Program-made: the position numbers and the translations under genes
In this document: positions 41,046-50,126 of the stretch, piece by piece
Position numbering within the stretch: the first letter of the stretch is position 1
Layout of the letters: each line of letters starts with the position of its first letter
Notes under the pieces: model-generated
The model's input: only the letters and a program-made list of their open reading frames with translations
Database searches by the model: none
Told to the model about the DNA's origin: nothing
Assembly: GCA_910586985.1 (NCBI GenBank)
Contig: CAJUKK010000001.1
Span: 62,001-126,000, forward strand
Source of the DNA: an uncultured Christensenellaceae bacterium
GTDB taxonomy: Bacteria > Bacillota > Clostridia > Christensenellales > Borkfalkiaceae
DNA length: 64,000 nucleotides
Reading direction: 5' to 3'

Positions 41046-41626
41046 TCGGGATCATCGATTACGGCATGGGCAATACGCGTTCCGTGCAAAAGGCGATTGA
41101 ATTTTTGGGAGAGCGCGCGGAAATTTCGGGAAAAATTTCCGCGCTTGATAAATGCTCGCGGCTGATTCTCCCCGGCGTAGGGAGTTTTGGCGCAGGTATC
41201 GAAAATTTACGCGCCGCGCGCCTTGCCGAGTATATTCTGTCCCGCGTTCATGACACGCCCGTACTTGGAATTTGCCTCGGCATGCAGTTTTTGCTTGATG
41301 CGAGCGAGGAGGCGGGAAAACATGCGGGACTTGGCTTGATAGGCGGTACGTCGACCCGTTTTACGGCGGGTAAAATTCCGCATATGGGTTGGAATTCTGT
41401 TTACGGTTTAAAAAGTCCGTTATTTAACGGGATTGGCGACGGAGCACAGTTTTACTTTGTGCACAGTTACCGCGCCAAAGTTACGGCGGATACGATTGCG
41501 GTCAGCGATTATTACGGAGAGTTTTCTGCGGCGATCGGTTGCGGAAACGCTTACGGCGTGCAGTTTCATCCGGAAAAGAGCGGAGAGGCGGGACTGTGTC
41601 TGTTAAAAAATTTTATGAGGTTGTAA
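41042..41626 (+). CDS. hisH: Imidazole glycerol phosphate synthase, glutaminase subunit
   Basis: 194 residues. Class I glutamine amidotransferase: IDYGMGNTRSVQKAIEFLG, the nucleophile in LGICLGMQFLLD, MGWNSV, YFVHSYRA and the His/Glu pair in GVQFHPEKSGEAGL. It delivers ammonia to HisF. Confidence 0.97.
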   Translation: MIGIIDYGMGNTRSVQKAIEFLGERAEISGKISALDKCSRLILPGVGSFGAGIENLRAARLAEYILSRVHDTPVLGICLGMQFLLDASEEAGKHAGLGLIGGTSTRFTAGKIPHMGWNSVYGLKSPLFNGIGDGAQFYFVHSYRAKVTADTIAVSDYYGEFSAAIGCGNAYGVQFHPEKSGEAGLCLLKNFMRL

Positions 41627-41627
41627 T

Positions 41628-42341
41628 ATGAAACTTTTTCCCGCAATCGATATTTTAGAAGGGCGCGCCGTTCGGCTGTTGCACGGCAAAAGAAACGCGG
41701 CGACGGATTACGGCGATCCCGTAGAGCGCGCGAGAGTATTTCTCGATATGGGCGCAAAGCGGTTGCATGTCGTCAATCTTTCGGGTGCGTTCGGAGAAAA
41801 AAGCGGGTTTGATCGTATTTTAGAAAAGATTTCTTCTCTCGGTGTGCCCGTGCAGTCGGGCGGCGGACTGAGAAGTTTGGATGAAATACACCGCCGTTTC
41901 CGTGCGGGTGCGTCGCGCGTCGTGCTCGGAACGGTGTGCTATGAGCAGCCTGAAATTCTTTATCTGGCAGCGGAGCGCTACGGGGATAAAATTGTTGCGG
42001 GAATCGACGCGAAAAACGGCAAGCTTGCCGTGCGCGGCTGGACGCAGATCGTTGACAAGGACGCATTCGAATTTGGCGCGGAGGCGAAGGCGCTCGGAAT
42101 AGCGGACGCAGTATTTACCGACGTCGGGAGAGACGGCGCGTTGACAGGCGTAAACTTGATTGAAACGGTTCGTATGGGTGAAACGGGACTGAATATTATT
42201 GCCTCGGGAGGCATAAACGGCTCGGATGACCTTCGCGCGCTCAAACAAAACGGCGTATACGGCGCGGTGCTCGGGAGATCGCTCTATGAGGGAAAGCTCG
42301 ATTTACGCACGGCGATCGGAGAAATGGAAGATGTTGAGTAA
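41628..42341 (+). CDS. hisA: ProFAR isomerase HisA
   Basis: 237 residues, TIM barrel with two phosphate sites: FPAIDILEGRAVRLLHGKRN, VQSGGGLRSLDEIHRRFRAGASRVVLGT, TDVGRDGALTGVN and IASGGINGSDDLRAL. Asp 8 and the Asp of DVGRDG are the catalytic pair. Overlaps hisF by 11 bases. Confidence 0.97.
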   Translation: MKLFPAIDILEGRAVRLLHGKRNAATDYGDPVERARVFLDMGAKRLHVVNLSGAFGEKSGFDRILEKISSLGVPVQSGGGLRSLDEIHRRFRAGASRVVLGTVCYEQPEILYLAAERYGDKIVAGIDAKNGKLAVRGWTQIVDKDAFEFGAEAKALGIADAVFTDVGRDGALTGVNLIETVRMGETGLNIIASGGINGSDDLRALKQNGVYGAVLGRSLYEGKLDLRTAIGEMEDVE

Positions 42342-43098
42342 ACGTATTATTCCCTGCCTTGATTTAAAGGACGGGAGAGTTGTTAAGGGGGTCAATTTTG
42401 TCGGACTCCGAGATGCCGGCGACCCTGTGGAAACGGCGAAGTTATATAATGCGTGCGGTGCGGACGAAATTGTATTTTTAGATATAACGGCGAGCTATCG
42501 CGGTGGTTTGCCCATGAGAGAAACGATCGCGCAGGCGAGCGAACAGATATTTTTGCCGCTTACGGTGGGCGGCGGCATGCGTACGGTGGAGGATTTTAAA
42601 AACATGCTGGCTTGCGGTGCGGATAAAATCGCCGTCAATTCTGCGGCGATAGAAAATCCCTCGCTCATTACCGAGGCGGCTATGCGGTTCGGTCGGCAGT
42701 GCGTAGTGCTTGCCGTGGACGTAAAAAGGAACGAAGAGGGGCGCTACGACGTATATTTAAACGGCGGCAGAATCAAAACGGAGCTGGATGCGCTCGATTG
42801 GATATTGCAGGCGGAGCATTTGGGCGCGGGAGAGATTTTGCTGACCAGCATGGACAGAGACGGAACAAAATCGGGGTACGATATTGCTTTTACCCGTAAA
42901 GTGGCGGACACAGTTAATATTCCCGTTATTGCATCAGGCGGAGCCGGTAGCATGAAAGACTTTTACGACGTATTGACGGACGGGAAAGCGGACGCCGCGC
43001 TTGCGGCTTCGCTCTTCCATTTCGGAATTGTCGATGTGCGCGATTTAAAACGCTATCTATCGGGACGCGGCGTAAGCGTCCGTTTGGAGGAATTATGA
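42331..43098 (+). CDS. hisF: Imidazole glycerol phosphate synthase, cyclase subunit
   Basis: 255 residues from ATG 42331 (MLSKRIIPCLDLKDGRVVKGVNFVGLRDAG is the canonical start). Also LTVGGGMRTVEDFKNMLACGADKIAVNSAA, LLTSMDRDGTKSGYD and VIASGGAGSMKDF. Pairs with HisH. Overlaps hisI by four bases. Confidence 0.97.
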   Translation: MLSKRIIPCLDLKDGRVVKGVNFVGLRDAGDPVETAKLYNACGADEIVFLDITASYRGGLPMRETIAQASEQIFLPLTVGGGMRTVEDFKNMLACGADKIAVNSAAIENPSLITEAAMRFGRQCVVLAVDVKRNEEGRYDVYLNGGRIKTELDALDWILQAEHLGAGEILLTSMDRDGTKSGYDIAFTRKVADTVNIPVIASGGAGSMKDFYDVLTDGKADAALAASLFHFGIVDVRDLKRYLSGRGVSVRLEEL

Positions 43099-43700
43099 CG
43101 GTAAAATTTGACGAGCGCGGTCTCATCTGCGCGATTGCGCAGGACTATGCAAGCGGCGACGTACTTATGCAAGCATATATGAACGAGGAGGCGCTCGATA
43201 AAACGCTGAAAACGGGTTATGCGCATTATTACAGCCGTTCGCGGCAGTGCCTCTGGAAAAAGGGTGAAACAAGCGGTCACGTTCAAAAGGTTGTTTCCTG
43301 TACGTTTGATTGCGATAACGACTGTCTGTTGATGCAAGTCGAGCAGACGGGCGCGGCTTGTCACACGGGTCGCCGAAGTTGCTTTTTTCAGACCGTGAAA
43401 GAAGACGATGGCGCAGGCATACGCTTTCTCGCCGAACTCGAACTCATCGTGCACGATCGGAAAAATAATCCGGAGGACGGTTCTTACACAACTTATCTTT
43501 TAGAAAAAGGCGTGGACAAGATCGCCAAAAAGGTTGGAGAGGAGGCGGCGGAGACGATCATTGCGGCAAAAAACGAGGGAACGAAAGAGCTGATATCGGA
43601 ATCGGCTGATCTTTTGTATCATCTTGCCGTGTTATTCGCGGCAAAAGGCGTATCGTTCGCCGAGGTGTGCTCCGAGCTGAAATCGCGGCATAAGGCGTAA
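43095..43700 (+). CDS. hisI: Fused phosphoribosyl-AMP cyclohydrolase/phosphoribosyl-ATP pyrophosphatase
   Basis: 201 residues. HisI domain (about 1-110): QAYMNEEALDKTLKTGYAHYYSRSRQCLWKKGETSGHVQKV, with zinc ligands in DCDNDC and ACHTGRRSCFF. HisE domain (about 115-201): TYLLEKGVDKIAKKVGEEAAETIIAAKNE. It ends the operon. hisC and a histidinol-phosphatase are not in this cluster. Confidence 0.96.
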   Translation: MTVKFDERGLICAIAQDYASGDVLMQAYMNEEALDKTLKTGYAHYYSRSRQCLWKKGETSGHVQKVVSCTFDCDNDCLLMQVEQTGAACHTGRRSCFFQTVKEDDGAGIRFLAELELIVHDRKNNPEDGSYTTYLLEKGVDKIAKKVGEEAAETIIAAKNEGTKELISESADLLYHLAVLFAAKGVSFAEVCSELKSRHKA

Positions 43701-43765
43701 AGAGGATAATATTTCCATAAATCATGATTTTTTTGTGAAATAAAAACGTAGTTCCTCTTAAACGT

Positions 43766-43794
43766 TTGACATTAAAAATTTCAGGTGGTAATAT
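43766..43794 (+). promoter_or_regulatory. Promoter of the ABC exporter operon
   Basis: TTGACA (43766-43771), a 17-base spacer and TAATAT (43789-43794; an overlapping TATAAT at 43792 gives spacing 20). It drives a short leader ORF and hairpin before the exporter genes. Confidence 0.7.
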
Positions 43795-43801
43795 AATAGA
43801 A

Positions 43802-43849
43802 ATGCGTAAGATCTTTCAAGGACTTTACGCCTTTTTATTTCTCAAATGA
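43802..43849 (+). CDS. Leader peptide of the ABC exporter operon
   Basis: A 15-residue ORF, MRKIFQGLYAFLFLK, beginning seven bases after the -10 box and therefore probably translated from the mRNA 5' end. Its codons overlap a terminator hairpin (43804-43836). It ends 19 bases before the exporter start. Ribosome stalling on such a leader could stop the terminator folding, as known for bmrB-bmrCD in Bacillus. No experimental support is available here. Confidence 0.6.
   Translation: MRKIFQGLYAFLFLK
43804..43836 (+). terminator. Leader terminator/attenuator before the ABC exporter
   Basis: GCGTAAG (43804-43810) pairs with CTTTACGC (43823-43830) and inner bases extend the stem; CTTTTTATTT follows. 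It lies between promoter and first gene, so it must be read through for the exporter to be made. Confidence 0.7.
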
Positions 43850-43868
43850 CAAAAAAACAGAGGTGTCT

Positions 43869-45626
43869 ATGTTAAAAACACTTTCCAAAAGTATTCGGGA
43901 ATATAAGGCAGCGTCGATTTTGTCGCCCGTTTTTGTAATTCTCGAAGTAATTCTTGAATGTCTGATTCCGTTTGTCATTATATATTTAGGTAATGCAATC
44001 GAAGACGGACTTAATATGTGGGGAACAGGCGGTACGCTCGGTATCGGTCAATACGCGATTATTCTGCTTGCCATGTCCTTTCTTTCGCTTATCTGCGGCG
44101 CGCTTGCGGGCGCGTTTTGCGCGAAAGCTTCGTCGGGTTTTGCGAAAAACTTGCGCAAGGATATGTATTATCGGATTCAGGATTTTTCGTTTGAAAATAT
44201 CGACAAGTTCTCTACGTCTTCGCTCGTTACGCGTATGACGACGGATGTGACGAACATACAGTTTTCGTATATGATGATCGTGCGGATGGGATTCCGTTGT
44301 CCCGTCATGCTCATTTTTTCGGTCGTCATGGCGTTTGTTATCGGCGGTTCGTTGGCTTGGATCTTTATTGCCGTTATTCCGCCGCTGTCGGCAGTTCTGC
44401 TTTTGATTATGAAAAAAGCAATGCCGATGTTTCACCGTGTCTTTAAAAAATACGATGCGCTCAACGAGTCGGTGCAGGAGAACGTTAAAGGTATTCGCGT
44501 TGTAAAATCTTATGTGCGCGAAGACTATGAAAAGGAGAAGTTCGATACCGCCTCGCAGAATCTTTGCGCGGACTTTACCAAGGCGGAGCGTCTGCTCGCC
44601 TGGAACAACCCCATTATGAACTTCTTCTTTTACGCAGTGCTCTCGTCGGTACTGTTTGTGGGTTGCTATCTCGGAATTAAAACGGGCAGGGATATGACGT
44701 GGGAAATATCCCAGCTGATCGTTTACGGCATGCAGGTATTAATGTCGCTCATGATGCTGTCCATGGTATTCGTTATGATCACCATGTCGATTGAAAGTGC
44801 GCGCCGTATCTGCGAAGTTCTCACGGAAGAAAGCACGCTCCATAATCCCGAAAATCCCGTTACGGAAGTGCTCGACGGTTCGATTGATTTTGATAACGTC
44901 AATTTTAAATACAGCGTCAATGCCGAGCGCAACGTGCTCGAAGATATCGATGTGCATATCCGTTCGGGCGAAACGATCGGAATCATCGGCGGTACGGGTT
45001 CGAGTAAGACGTCGCTTATCAATCTCGTATCACGTCTATACGACGTAACCGAAGGCAGCGTGCGCTTCGGCGGAAGAGACGTAAGGGAATATGATCTGAC
45101 GACGCTCCGCAATCAGGTCGCCGTAGTTCTGCAAAAAAACGTACTCTTTTCGGGTACGATCAAGGAGAATCTCCGTTGGGGAAATGAAAACGCTACCGAC
45201 GAAGAAATGATCGAGGCGTGCAAACTTGCGCAGGCGGACGATTTTGTTAAATCTTTCCCCAAGGGATATGATACTTACATCGAACAGGGCGGTACAAACG
45301 TTTCGGGCGGACAAAAACAGAGACTTTGTATTGCGCGCGCGCTCTTAAAGAGACCCAAGGTTTTGATTCTGGACGACTCTACGAGTGCGGTTGATACCAA
45401 GACGGATGCCCTGATCCGTAAAGGTTTGCGCGACTATATTCCGGCTACGACGAAGATTATAATCGCACAACGTATTTCCTCGGTTGAGGATGCCGACCGC
45501 ATCATTGTTATGGAGAGCGGTAAAATCAACGGGATCGGCACGCATAAAGAGCTTTTGAAAAACAACAGTATTTATCGGGAAGTATACGAATCACAGACGA
45601 AGGGGGGAAAGGAAGATGAAGAATAA
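43869..45626 (+). CDS. ABC exporter subunit A (degenerate site, heterodimer half)
   Basis: 585 residues from ATG 43869 (agaggtgtct upstream). Six transmembrane helices (residues about 15-310) and one nucleotide-binding domain: Walker A GGTGSSKTS, signature VSGGQKQRLCIARALL, Walker B VLILDDSTSAVDTKTD. The usual catalytic Glu after Walker B is Asp (DDS), typical of the degenerate half of heterodimeric multidrug exporters such as BmrC or LmrC. It overlaps the partner by 11 bases. Confidence 0.92.
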   Translation: MLKTLSKSIREYKAASILSPVFVILEVILECLIPFVIIYLGNAIEDGLNMWGTGGTLGIGQYAIILLAMSFLSLICGALAGAFCAKASSGFAKNLRKDMYYRIQDFSFENIDKFSTSSLVTRMTTDVTNIQFSYMMIVRMGFRCPVMLIFSVVMAFVIGGSLAWIFIAVIPPLSAVLLLIMKKAMPMFHRVFKKYDALNESVQENVKGIRVVKSYVREDYEKEKFDTASQNLCADFTKAERLLAWNNPIMNFFFYAVLSSVLFVGCYLGIKTGRDMTWEISQLIVYGMQVLMSLMMLSMVFVMITMSIESARRICEVLTEESTLHNPENPVTEVLDGSIDFDNVNFKYSVNAERNVLEDIDVHIRSGETIGIIGGTGSSKTSLINLVSRLYDVTEGSVRFGGRDVREYDLTTLRNQVAVVLQKNVLFSGTIKENLRWGNENATDEEMIEACKLAQADDFVKSFPKGYDTYIEQGGTNVSGGQKQRLCIARALLKRPKVLILDDSTSAVDTKTDALIRKGLRDYIPATTKIIIAQRISSVEDADRIIVMESGKINGIGTHKELLKNNSIYREVYESQTKGGKEDEE

Positions 45627-47565
45627 ATCCTCCGTAAAACACGCGCCCCGTCAGAAGGGCATACTCAAACGCACCATTAAATCGGTTTTCCATTTCTATC
45701 CGAAGATGCTTACGGTCTCGCTGATCTGCATTATTTTTAATGCGGTCGTCAGCGCGCTACCGTCCCTCTTCATGCAGACGGTGTTCAGCGCGCTGAAAGA
45801 CGCGGTTGCACTCAACCAGACTTGGGCGGACGCTTGGAGAGCGATCACTATTCCCATGGTAACGCTGATTTCGCTCTATGTGCTGTCGATCATCTCCGGT
45901 GCGATCGGCAAACAGCTTATGGCGATTATTACGCAAGGATATCTGAGCAAAATGCGCGAGCATATGTTCAATAAGATGCAGGATCTTCCGATCAAATATT
46001 TCGATACGCATAACCATGGCGATATCATGAGTTATTATACCAACGATATCGACTCGCTCCGTCAGGTAGTGGCGGAAAGCTTGCCGCAACTCTTAACTTC
46101 GGCAATAATGGTTTTAACGCTGTTTGTGATCATGATCTATTACAGCCTTTGGCTGACGGCGATCGTCCTTGCCGGAATTATTTTCGTTGTGTTCGTAACC
46201 GGTATTGTGGGTGGCGGCGCGGCGAAATACTTTATCGGACAGCAGCGCGCAATGGCGAAAACCGAGGGGTTCATCGAAGAGATGATGAACGGACAGAAAG
46301 TCGTTAAAGCGTTTTGTCATGAGGAAGAAGCCAAAGCTGATTTCGATAAAGTAAACGGACACTTATACGATCAGACCAACCGTGCAAACAGATACGCAAA
46401 TATGCTTATGCCCATTTTGGGGAATATAGGACACGTGCTTTACGTTGTGGTAACGCTTGTTGGAGCAGTGTTTATTCTCAATCAAGTACCTAATTTAAGT
46501 ATCTCGGGTTCGGTATTTTTTGAAATGAAAGATGGGGTGTTGAGCTCTGCCGCAGGAATCGTGTTGCTTGTTGCGTTTTTGCAGACAACGCGCCAATTCT
46601 TCAACAATATCAACCAGGTGTCGCAGCAAGTTAACTCTGTCGTAATGGGTATAGCGGGCGCACAGCGTGTATTTGCGCTGATTGACGAGCCGGAGGAGCA
46701 GGACGGCGGTTATGTGACGCTTGTCAATGCCAAAGAGGTGAACGGCGAACTTGTGGAATGCGATGAACGCACGGGTATATGGGCATGGCGGCATCCGCAT
46801 AAGGAAGACGGCAGCGTTACCTACACGAGGCTAGAGGGCGACGTTGTAATGAACGAGGTGGATTTCGGTTATACGCCTGAGAAGATTGTATTGCACGATA
46901 TCACTCTGTACGCAAAACCCGGACAGAAAGTGGCGTTTGTCGGTGCGACGGGCGCAGGTAAAACGACGATCACAAACCTGATCAATCGGTTCTATGATAT
47001 TGCAGACGGAAAAATTCGCTACGACGGGATCAATATTAATAAGATTAAAAAATCAGAATTGAGAAAGTCGCTCGGCATGGTATTGCAGGATACCAACTTG
47101 TTTACGGGTACGGTTATGGACAACATCCGTTACGGAAAGCTTGATGCAACGGATGAAGAGTGTATTGCTGCGGCAAAATTAGTGGGCGCGGATGACTTTA
47201 TTTCCCGCTTGCCCGATGGATTTAAAACGCGTATTTCGCATAACGGCGCAAATCTATCGCAGGGGCAGCGTCAGCTTCTTTCCATCGCCCGTGCCGCCGT
47301 TGCCGATCCGCCCGTTATGATTCTTGACGAGGCGACAAGCAGTATCGATACGCGCACCGAAGAAATCGTTCAACGCGGTATGGATAAACTCATGGAGGGC
47401 AGAACGGTGTTCGTTATTGCGCACCGACTTTCTACCGTTAAAAATTCCAACGTTATTATGGTGTTGGAGCAAGGACGGATTATCGAACGCGGTACGCACG
47501 ATCAGTTGATTGCCGAAAAAGGGAAGTATTATCAGCTCTACACGGGCGCGTTTGAGCTTGAATAA
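45616..47565 (+). CDS. ABC exporter subunit B (catalytic half)
   Basis: 649 residues. Six transmembrane helices and a NBD with Walker A GATGAGKTT, signature LSQGQRQLLSIARAA, Walker B VMILDEATSSIDTRTE with an intact Glu, and H-loop IAHRLST. Between helices and NBD is an extra segment of about 45 residues (DERTGIWAWRHPHKEDGSVTYT), as in BmrD/LmrD-type partners. With the upstream subunit it should export drugs or lipids. A terminator follows. Confidence 0.92.
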   Translation: MKNKSSVKHAPRQKGILKRTIKSVFHFYPKMLTVSLICIIFNAVVSALPSLFMQTVFSALKDAVALNQTWADAWRAITIPMVTLISLYVLSIISGAIGKQLMAIITQGYLSKMREHMFNKMQDLPIKYFDTHNHGDIMSYYTNDIDSLRQVVAESLPQLLTSAIMVLTLFVIMIYYSLWLTAIVLAGIIFVVFVTGIVGGGAAKYFIGQQRAMAKTEGFIEEMMNGQKVVKAFCHEEEAKADFDKVNGHLYDQTNRANRYANMLMPILGNIGHVLYVVVTLVGAVFILNQVPNLSISGSVFFEMKDGVLSSAAGIVLLVAFLQTTRQFFNNINQVSQQVNSVVMGIAGAQRVFALIDEPEEQDGGYVTLVNAKEVNGELVECDERTGIWAWRHPHKEDGSVTYTRLEGDVVMNEVDFGYTPEKIVLHDITLYAKPGQKVAFVGATGAGKTTITNLINRFYDIADGKIRYDGININKIKKSELRKSLGMVLQDTNLFTGTVMDNIRYGKLDATDEECIAAAKLVGADDFISRLPDGFKTRISHNGANLSQGQRQLLSIARAAVADPPVMILDEATSSIDTRTEEIVQRGMDKLMEGRTVFVIAHRLSTVKNSNVIMVLEQGRIIERGTHDQLIAEKGKYYQLYTGAFELE

Positions 47566-47572
47566 ACGAATA

Positions 47573-47612
47573 AAAAATATCCCCGCCTCTGTATAGAGGC
47601 GGGGATATTTTT
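47573..47612. terminator. Bidirectional terminator
   Basis: AAAAATATCCCCGCCTCT gtat AGAGGCGGGGATATTTTT, a perfect 18-bp stem between the convergent exporter and aminopeptidase genes. Confidence 0.92.
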
Positions 47613-47620
47613 GTGTTTTT

Positions 47621-48868
47621 TTACCGTTGAGATGCAACGGTTGCGTTTCTTGTTGTAATTTGAATTTCGCTGTTATAAAAAGCTTTGAGTCCCTTGATCA
47701 GTTCGTCCAAATCCGTTTTGCACATCGTTTCAACTGCGGAGTGCATGGCAAGCTGTGCAATGCCGAGGTCGACGGACGGGACGCTTACCTGACCGATGCT
47801 GATTGCGCCGAGCGTACTTCCGCTACGCATATCCGATCGATTGTAAAACGTTTGGTATTTAACGTTCGCCGTGTCGAAAATCGTCTTAATAACAGCGGAG
47901 GAAAGCGCGTCCGTCGTATATGCTCCGCCCGCGTGCCCTTTAATAACGATACCGCCGCCCATCTTCGCACGGTTAGTCAGGTCGCATTTTTCGGGATGAT
48001 TCGGGTGCAGGGAGTGCGCATTGTCAAGCGAGATGCAGAAAGACGTAGAGAGCGCGCGGAATAAAGATTCGGTGTTCTTATTTTGTCCGCCGGCTATACG
48101 CGTTAAAATGCTTTTTAAAAAATCGCCCGCTGCGCCCTGCCGCGTCTGACTTCCGATTTCTTCCGAGTCAAGGCATGCGGCAACGCAAACGCCTGAGGTT
48201 TCGCTCATAATGGCTTGCAGTGAGGCATATACGCTTGTAAGATTATCGATACGGGGAGAGGACAAAAATTCGGAATTGATGCCGCTTTCAAACGGTTCTT
48301 CCGCACATACGGCAAACAAATCGTATGAAAGTGCGCCGTCGGTGATTTTTTCAAGTTCCGTCTTGCTGAGTGAAAGCAAAGGTAACAAATCAGTCTGGGG
48401 ATTGGGCGAAAATTTGTCGTTAATTTCGCGGTTCATGTGAATGGCAAGCGACGGAACAACGACTTTATAATTGCTCACAATATTCTTCATAACGAGCATT
48501 GCGCCGCGCCGCTTGATGATCCGTCCGGCAATTTTTAAAGGGCGGTCAAAGAAAGTATAAAGGATACCGCCGCCGTACGTTTCCACGTTAAGCCTTGCAA
48601 AGTCGCCTTCGATTACGGCGTTTTCTTTAAGTTTCAGGCAAGGGGAATCGGTATGGCTCGCTACAATTTTATAACTGTCCGAATTATTATACGTAAAAGC
48701 AATCAGGCTGCTGCCGCTACGGATTACGTAGTATTTTCCACCGGGGCGCAGTTGCCACGCAGATTGTTCGGCAAGCATTTCGAAACCGTTGGCATTCAGC
48801 ATTGCGGCGGCATTCGCCACTGCTTGATATGCAGTATAAGACGTTGATAAAAATTCGTTCAAAGTCAT
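47621..48868 (-). CDS. M18-family aminopeptidase
   Basis: 415 residues from ATG 48868; the open frame continues upstream to 49111 without a start site. Motifs of the M18 (ApeB/aspartyl aminopeptidase-like) fold: SHTDSPCLKLK (zinc His and Asp), SSPRIDNLTSVYA, the catalytic DSEEIGSQTRQGA, DNAHSLHPNH and RSDMRSGSTLGAI. A cytoplasmic zinc exopeptidase that trims N-terminal residues. Monocistronic, convergent with the exporter operon and divergent from minD. Confidence 0.92.
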   Translation of the reverse strand: MTLNEFLSTSYTAYQAVANAAAMLNANGFEMLAEQSAWQLRPGGKYYVIRSGSSLIAFTYNNSDSYKIVASHTDSPCLKLKENAVIEGDFARLNVETYGGGILYTFFDRPLKIAGRIIKRRGAMLVMKNIVSNYKVVVPSLAIHMNREINDKFSPNPQTDLLPLLSLSKTELEKITDGALSYDLFAVCAEEPFESGINSEFLSSPRIDNLTSVYASLQAIMSETSGVCVAACLDSEEIGSQTRQGAAGDFLKSILTRIAGGQNKNTESLFRALSTSFCISLDNAHSLHPNHPEKCDLTNRAKMGGGIVIKGHAGGAYTTDALSSAVIKTIFDTANVKYQTFYNRSDMRSGSTLGAISIGQVSVPSVDLGIAQLAMHSAVETMCKTDLDELIKGLKAFYNSEIQITTRNATVASQR

Positions 48869-48989
48869 AATGCCACCCGTTTGTTTTTTTCTTCTATTAT
48901 AACGCGATTGCAAAAAAAAATCAAGAGGAAATTTTATAATTTTACAAATTTCGCTCGACTTATACCGTCTTTTTTCGTCAAATTCTATG

Positions 48990-49018
48990 TTGATATGCGG
49001 GCGGATTTGTAGTATCAT
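48990..49018 (+). promoter_or_regulatory. Promoter of minDE
   Basis: TTGATA (48990-48995), 17 bases, TATCAT (49013-49018); a ribosome site (gaagaggc) precedes ATG 49041/49047. Confidence 0.6.
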
Positions 49019-49040
49019 TTTCAAAAACGCGCGAAGAGGC

Positions 49041-49814
49041 ATGGTTATGGCAAGAAAAATCGTAATAACGTCAGGAAAAGGCGGAGTAGGGAAAACTACG
49101 GTCACCGCCAATCTCGGCGTGCAACTTGCAAAGAAGGGATACCGTGTAATTGTGTGCGATCTCGACTTTGGACTTAATAACGTGGACGTCGTGCTCGGTA
49201 CGGAAAATCTCGCGCTCTACGATATTGTAGATGCGGTTGAAGGGAGGTGCCGTCCGAAACAAGCGCTTATTCGGCACCCGCGTTATTCCACGCTCTATTC
49301 GCTTGCCAGCAACCGTATAGCCGACCGTTACGTTTCGCCGCAGGCGGTGCGCTTAGTGCTTGATTCGTTGAGTTCGCAGTTTGATTTTATTCTTGTCGAT
49401 TCTCCCGCAGGAATCGACGAGGGATTTCATCGCGCCGTGTGCTGTGCAGAAGAGGCGCTCGTCGTTACTACGCCGCATATTTCCGCCATGCGCGATGCCG
49501 ACAAAGTTGCCGGTATGCTGAAAAGTTATCGGCTCTTGAACGTGGGACTCGTCGTAAATCTTGTGCGCGGAGACATGTTGAAACGCGGAGAAGTGCTTTC
49601 GCCCGAGGCAATTTCCGAAACGCTTCGTCTGCCGCTTGTAGCGGTAATTCCCGAAGAGGATAAAATTTTTCTGAATAATATTACGGAAAAGAGCCGCGCT
49701 TTTCGTTTTTTGGCGGCAAATTGTGCCTTCGGAAAAAATAAAATGTTCGATCCGCAGAAAAAGTACGGCGGATTGGTAGGGGCGATTCGTCGTAGTTTAA
49801 AACGTAATTTATAG
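49041..49814 (+). CDS. minD: Septum site-determining ATPase MinD
   Basis: 257 residues from ATG 49041 (49047 is the alternative; MARKIVITSGKGGVGKTT is canonical). Deviant Walker A GKGGVGKTTVTANLG, switch I region CDLDFGLNNVDVVLG, switch II FDFILVDSPAGID, and a C-terminal amphipathic membrane helix (YGGLVGAIRRSLKR). It binds the membrane in its ATP form and oscillates under MinE. minE follows 10 bases later; minC is not in the window. Confidence 0.95.
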   Translation: MVMARKIVITSGKGGVGKTTVTANLGVQLAKKGYRVIVCDLDFGLNNVDVVLGTENLALYDIVDAVEGRCRPKQALIRHPRYSTLYSLASNRIADRYVSPQAVRLVLDSLSSQFDFILVDSPAGIDEGFHRAVCCAEEALVVTTPHISAMRDADKVAGMLKSYRLLNVGLVVNLVRGDMLKRGEVLSPEAISETLRLPLVAVIPEEDKIFLNNITEKSRAFRFLAANCAFGKNKMFDPQKKYGGLVGAIRRSLKRNL

Positions 49815-49824
49815 GAGAAGGCAC

Positions 49825-50052
49825 ATGCGCGGAAGAGATTTTATCAGATTGCATAATATACTTGAAGCGGATAAAGAAGAATTAAACGGGGCAAGCAAAC
49901 AAGCGGCAATTGCCGATTTTAAACGAGTTGCCGACGAGTATTTTGAAATTGACGGGGAACTTGGACTTGATATGATTCGCGGAAAAAACGGGTCGGAAGT
50001 TACAGTAAAATTTCGTATTCACCGAGTAAAAAATTTTACTTGCCTTAAATAA
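49825..50052 (+). CDS. minE: Cell division topological specificity factor MinE
   Basis: 75 residues, short for MinE (usually about 85-90). DFIRLHNILEADKEELNGASKQAAIADFKRVADEYFEID matches the MinE dimerisation/regulatory half. The N-terminal MinD-contact helix is reduced (MRGRDFIRLHNIL). Placement directly behind minD supports the call. It stimulates MinD ATPase to place the septum. Confidence 0.75.
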   Translation: MRGRDFIRLHNILEADKEELNGASKQAAIADFKRVADEYFEIDGELGLDMIRGKNGSEVTVKFRIHRVKNFTCLK

Positions 50053-50065
50053 TTTGCAAAGATTG

Positions 50066-50094
50066 TTGACATATCGGGGAACAAGTGGTAAAAT
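50066..50094 (+). promoter_or_regulatory. Promoter of the DegV-family gene
   Basis: TTGACA (50066-50071), 17 bases, TAAAAT (50089-50094), then a 32-base leader with aaggat before ATG 50127. Confidence 0.75.
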
Positions 50095-50126
50095 ATACAT
50101 AGAATTTTAATTTTAAGGATAAACTC

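Noticed and set aside
48869..49111. 80-residue N-terminal extension of the M18 aminopeptidase
   Set aside because: The extension overlaps the minD promoter and start on the other strand and looks non-coding; MTLNEFLSTSYTAYQAV is the family start.
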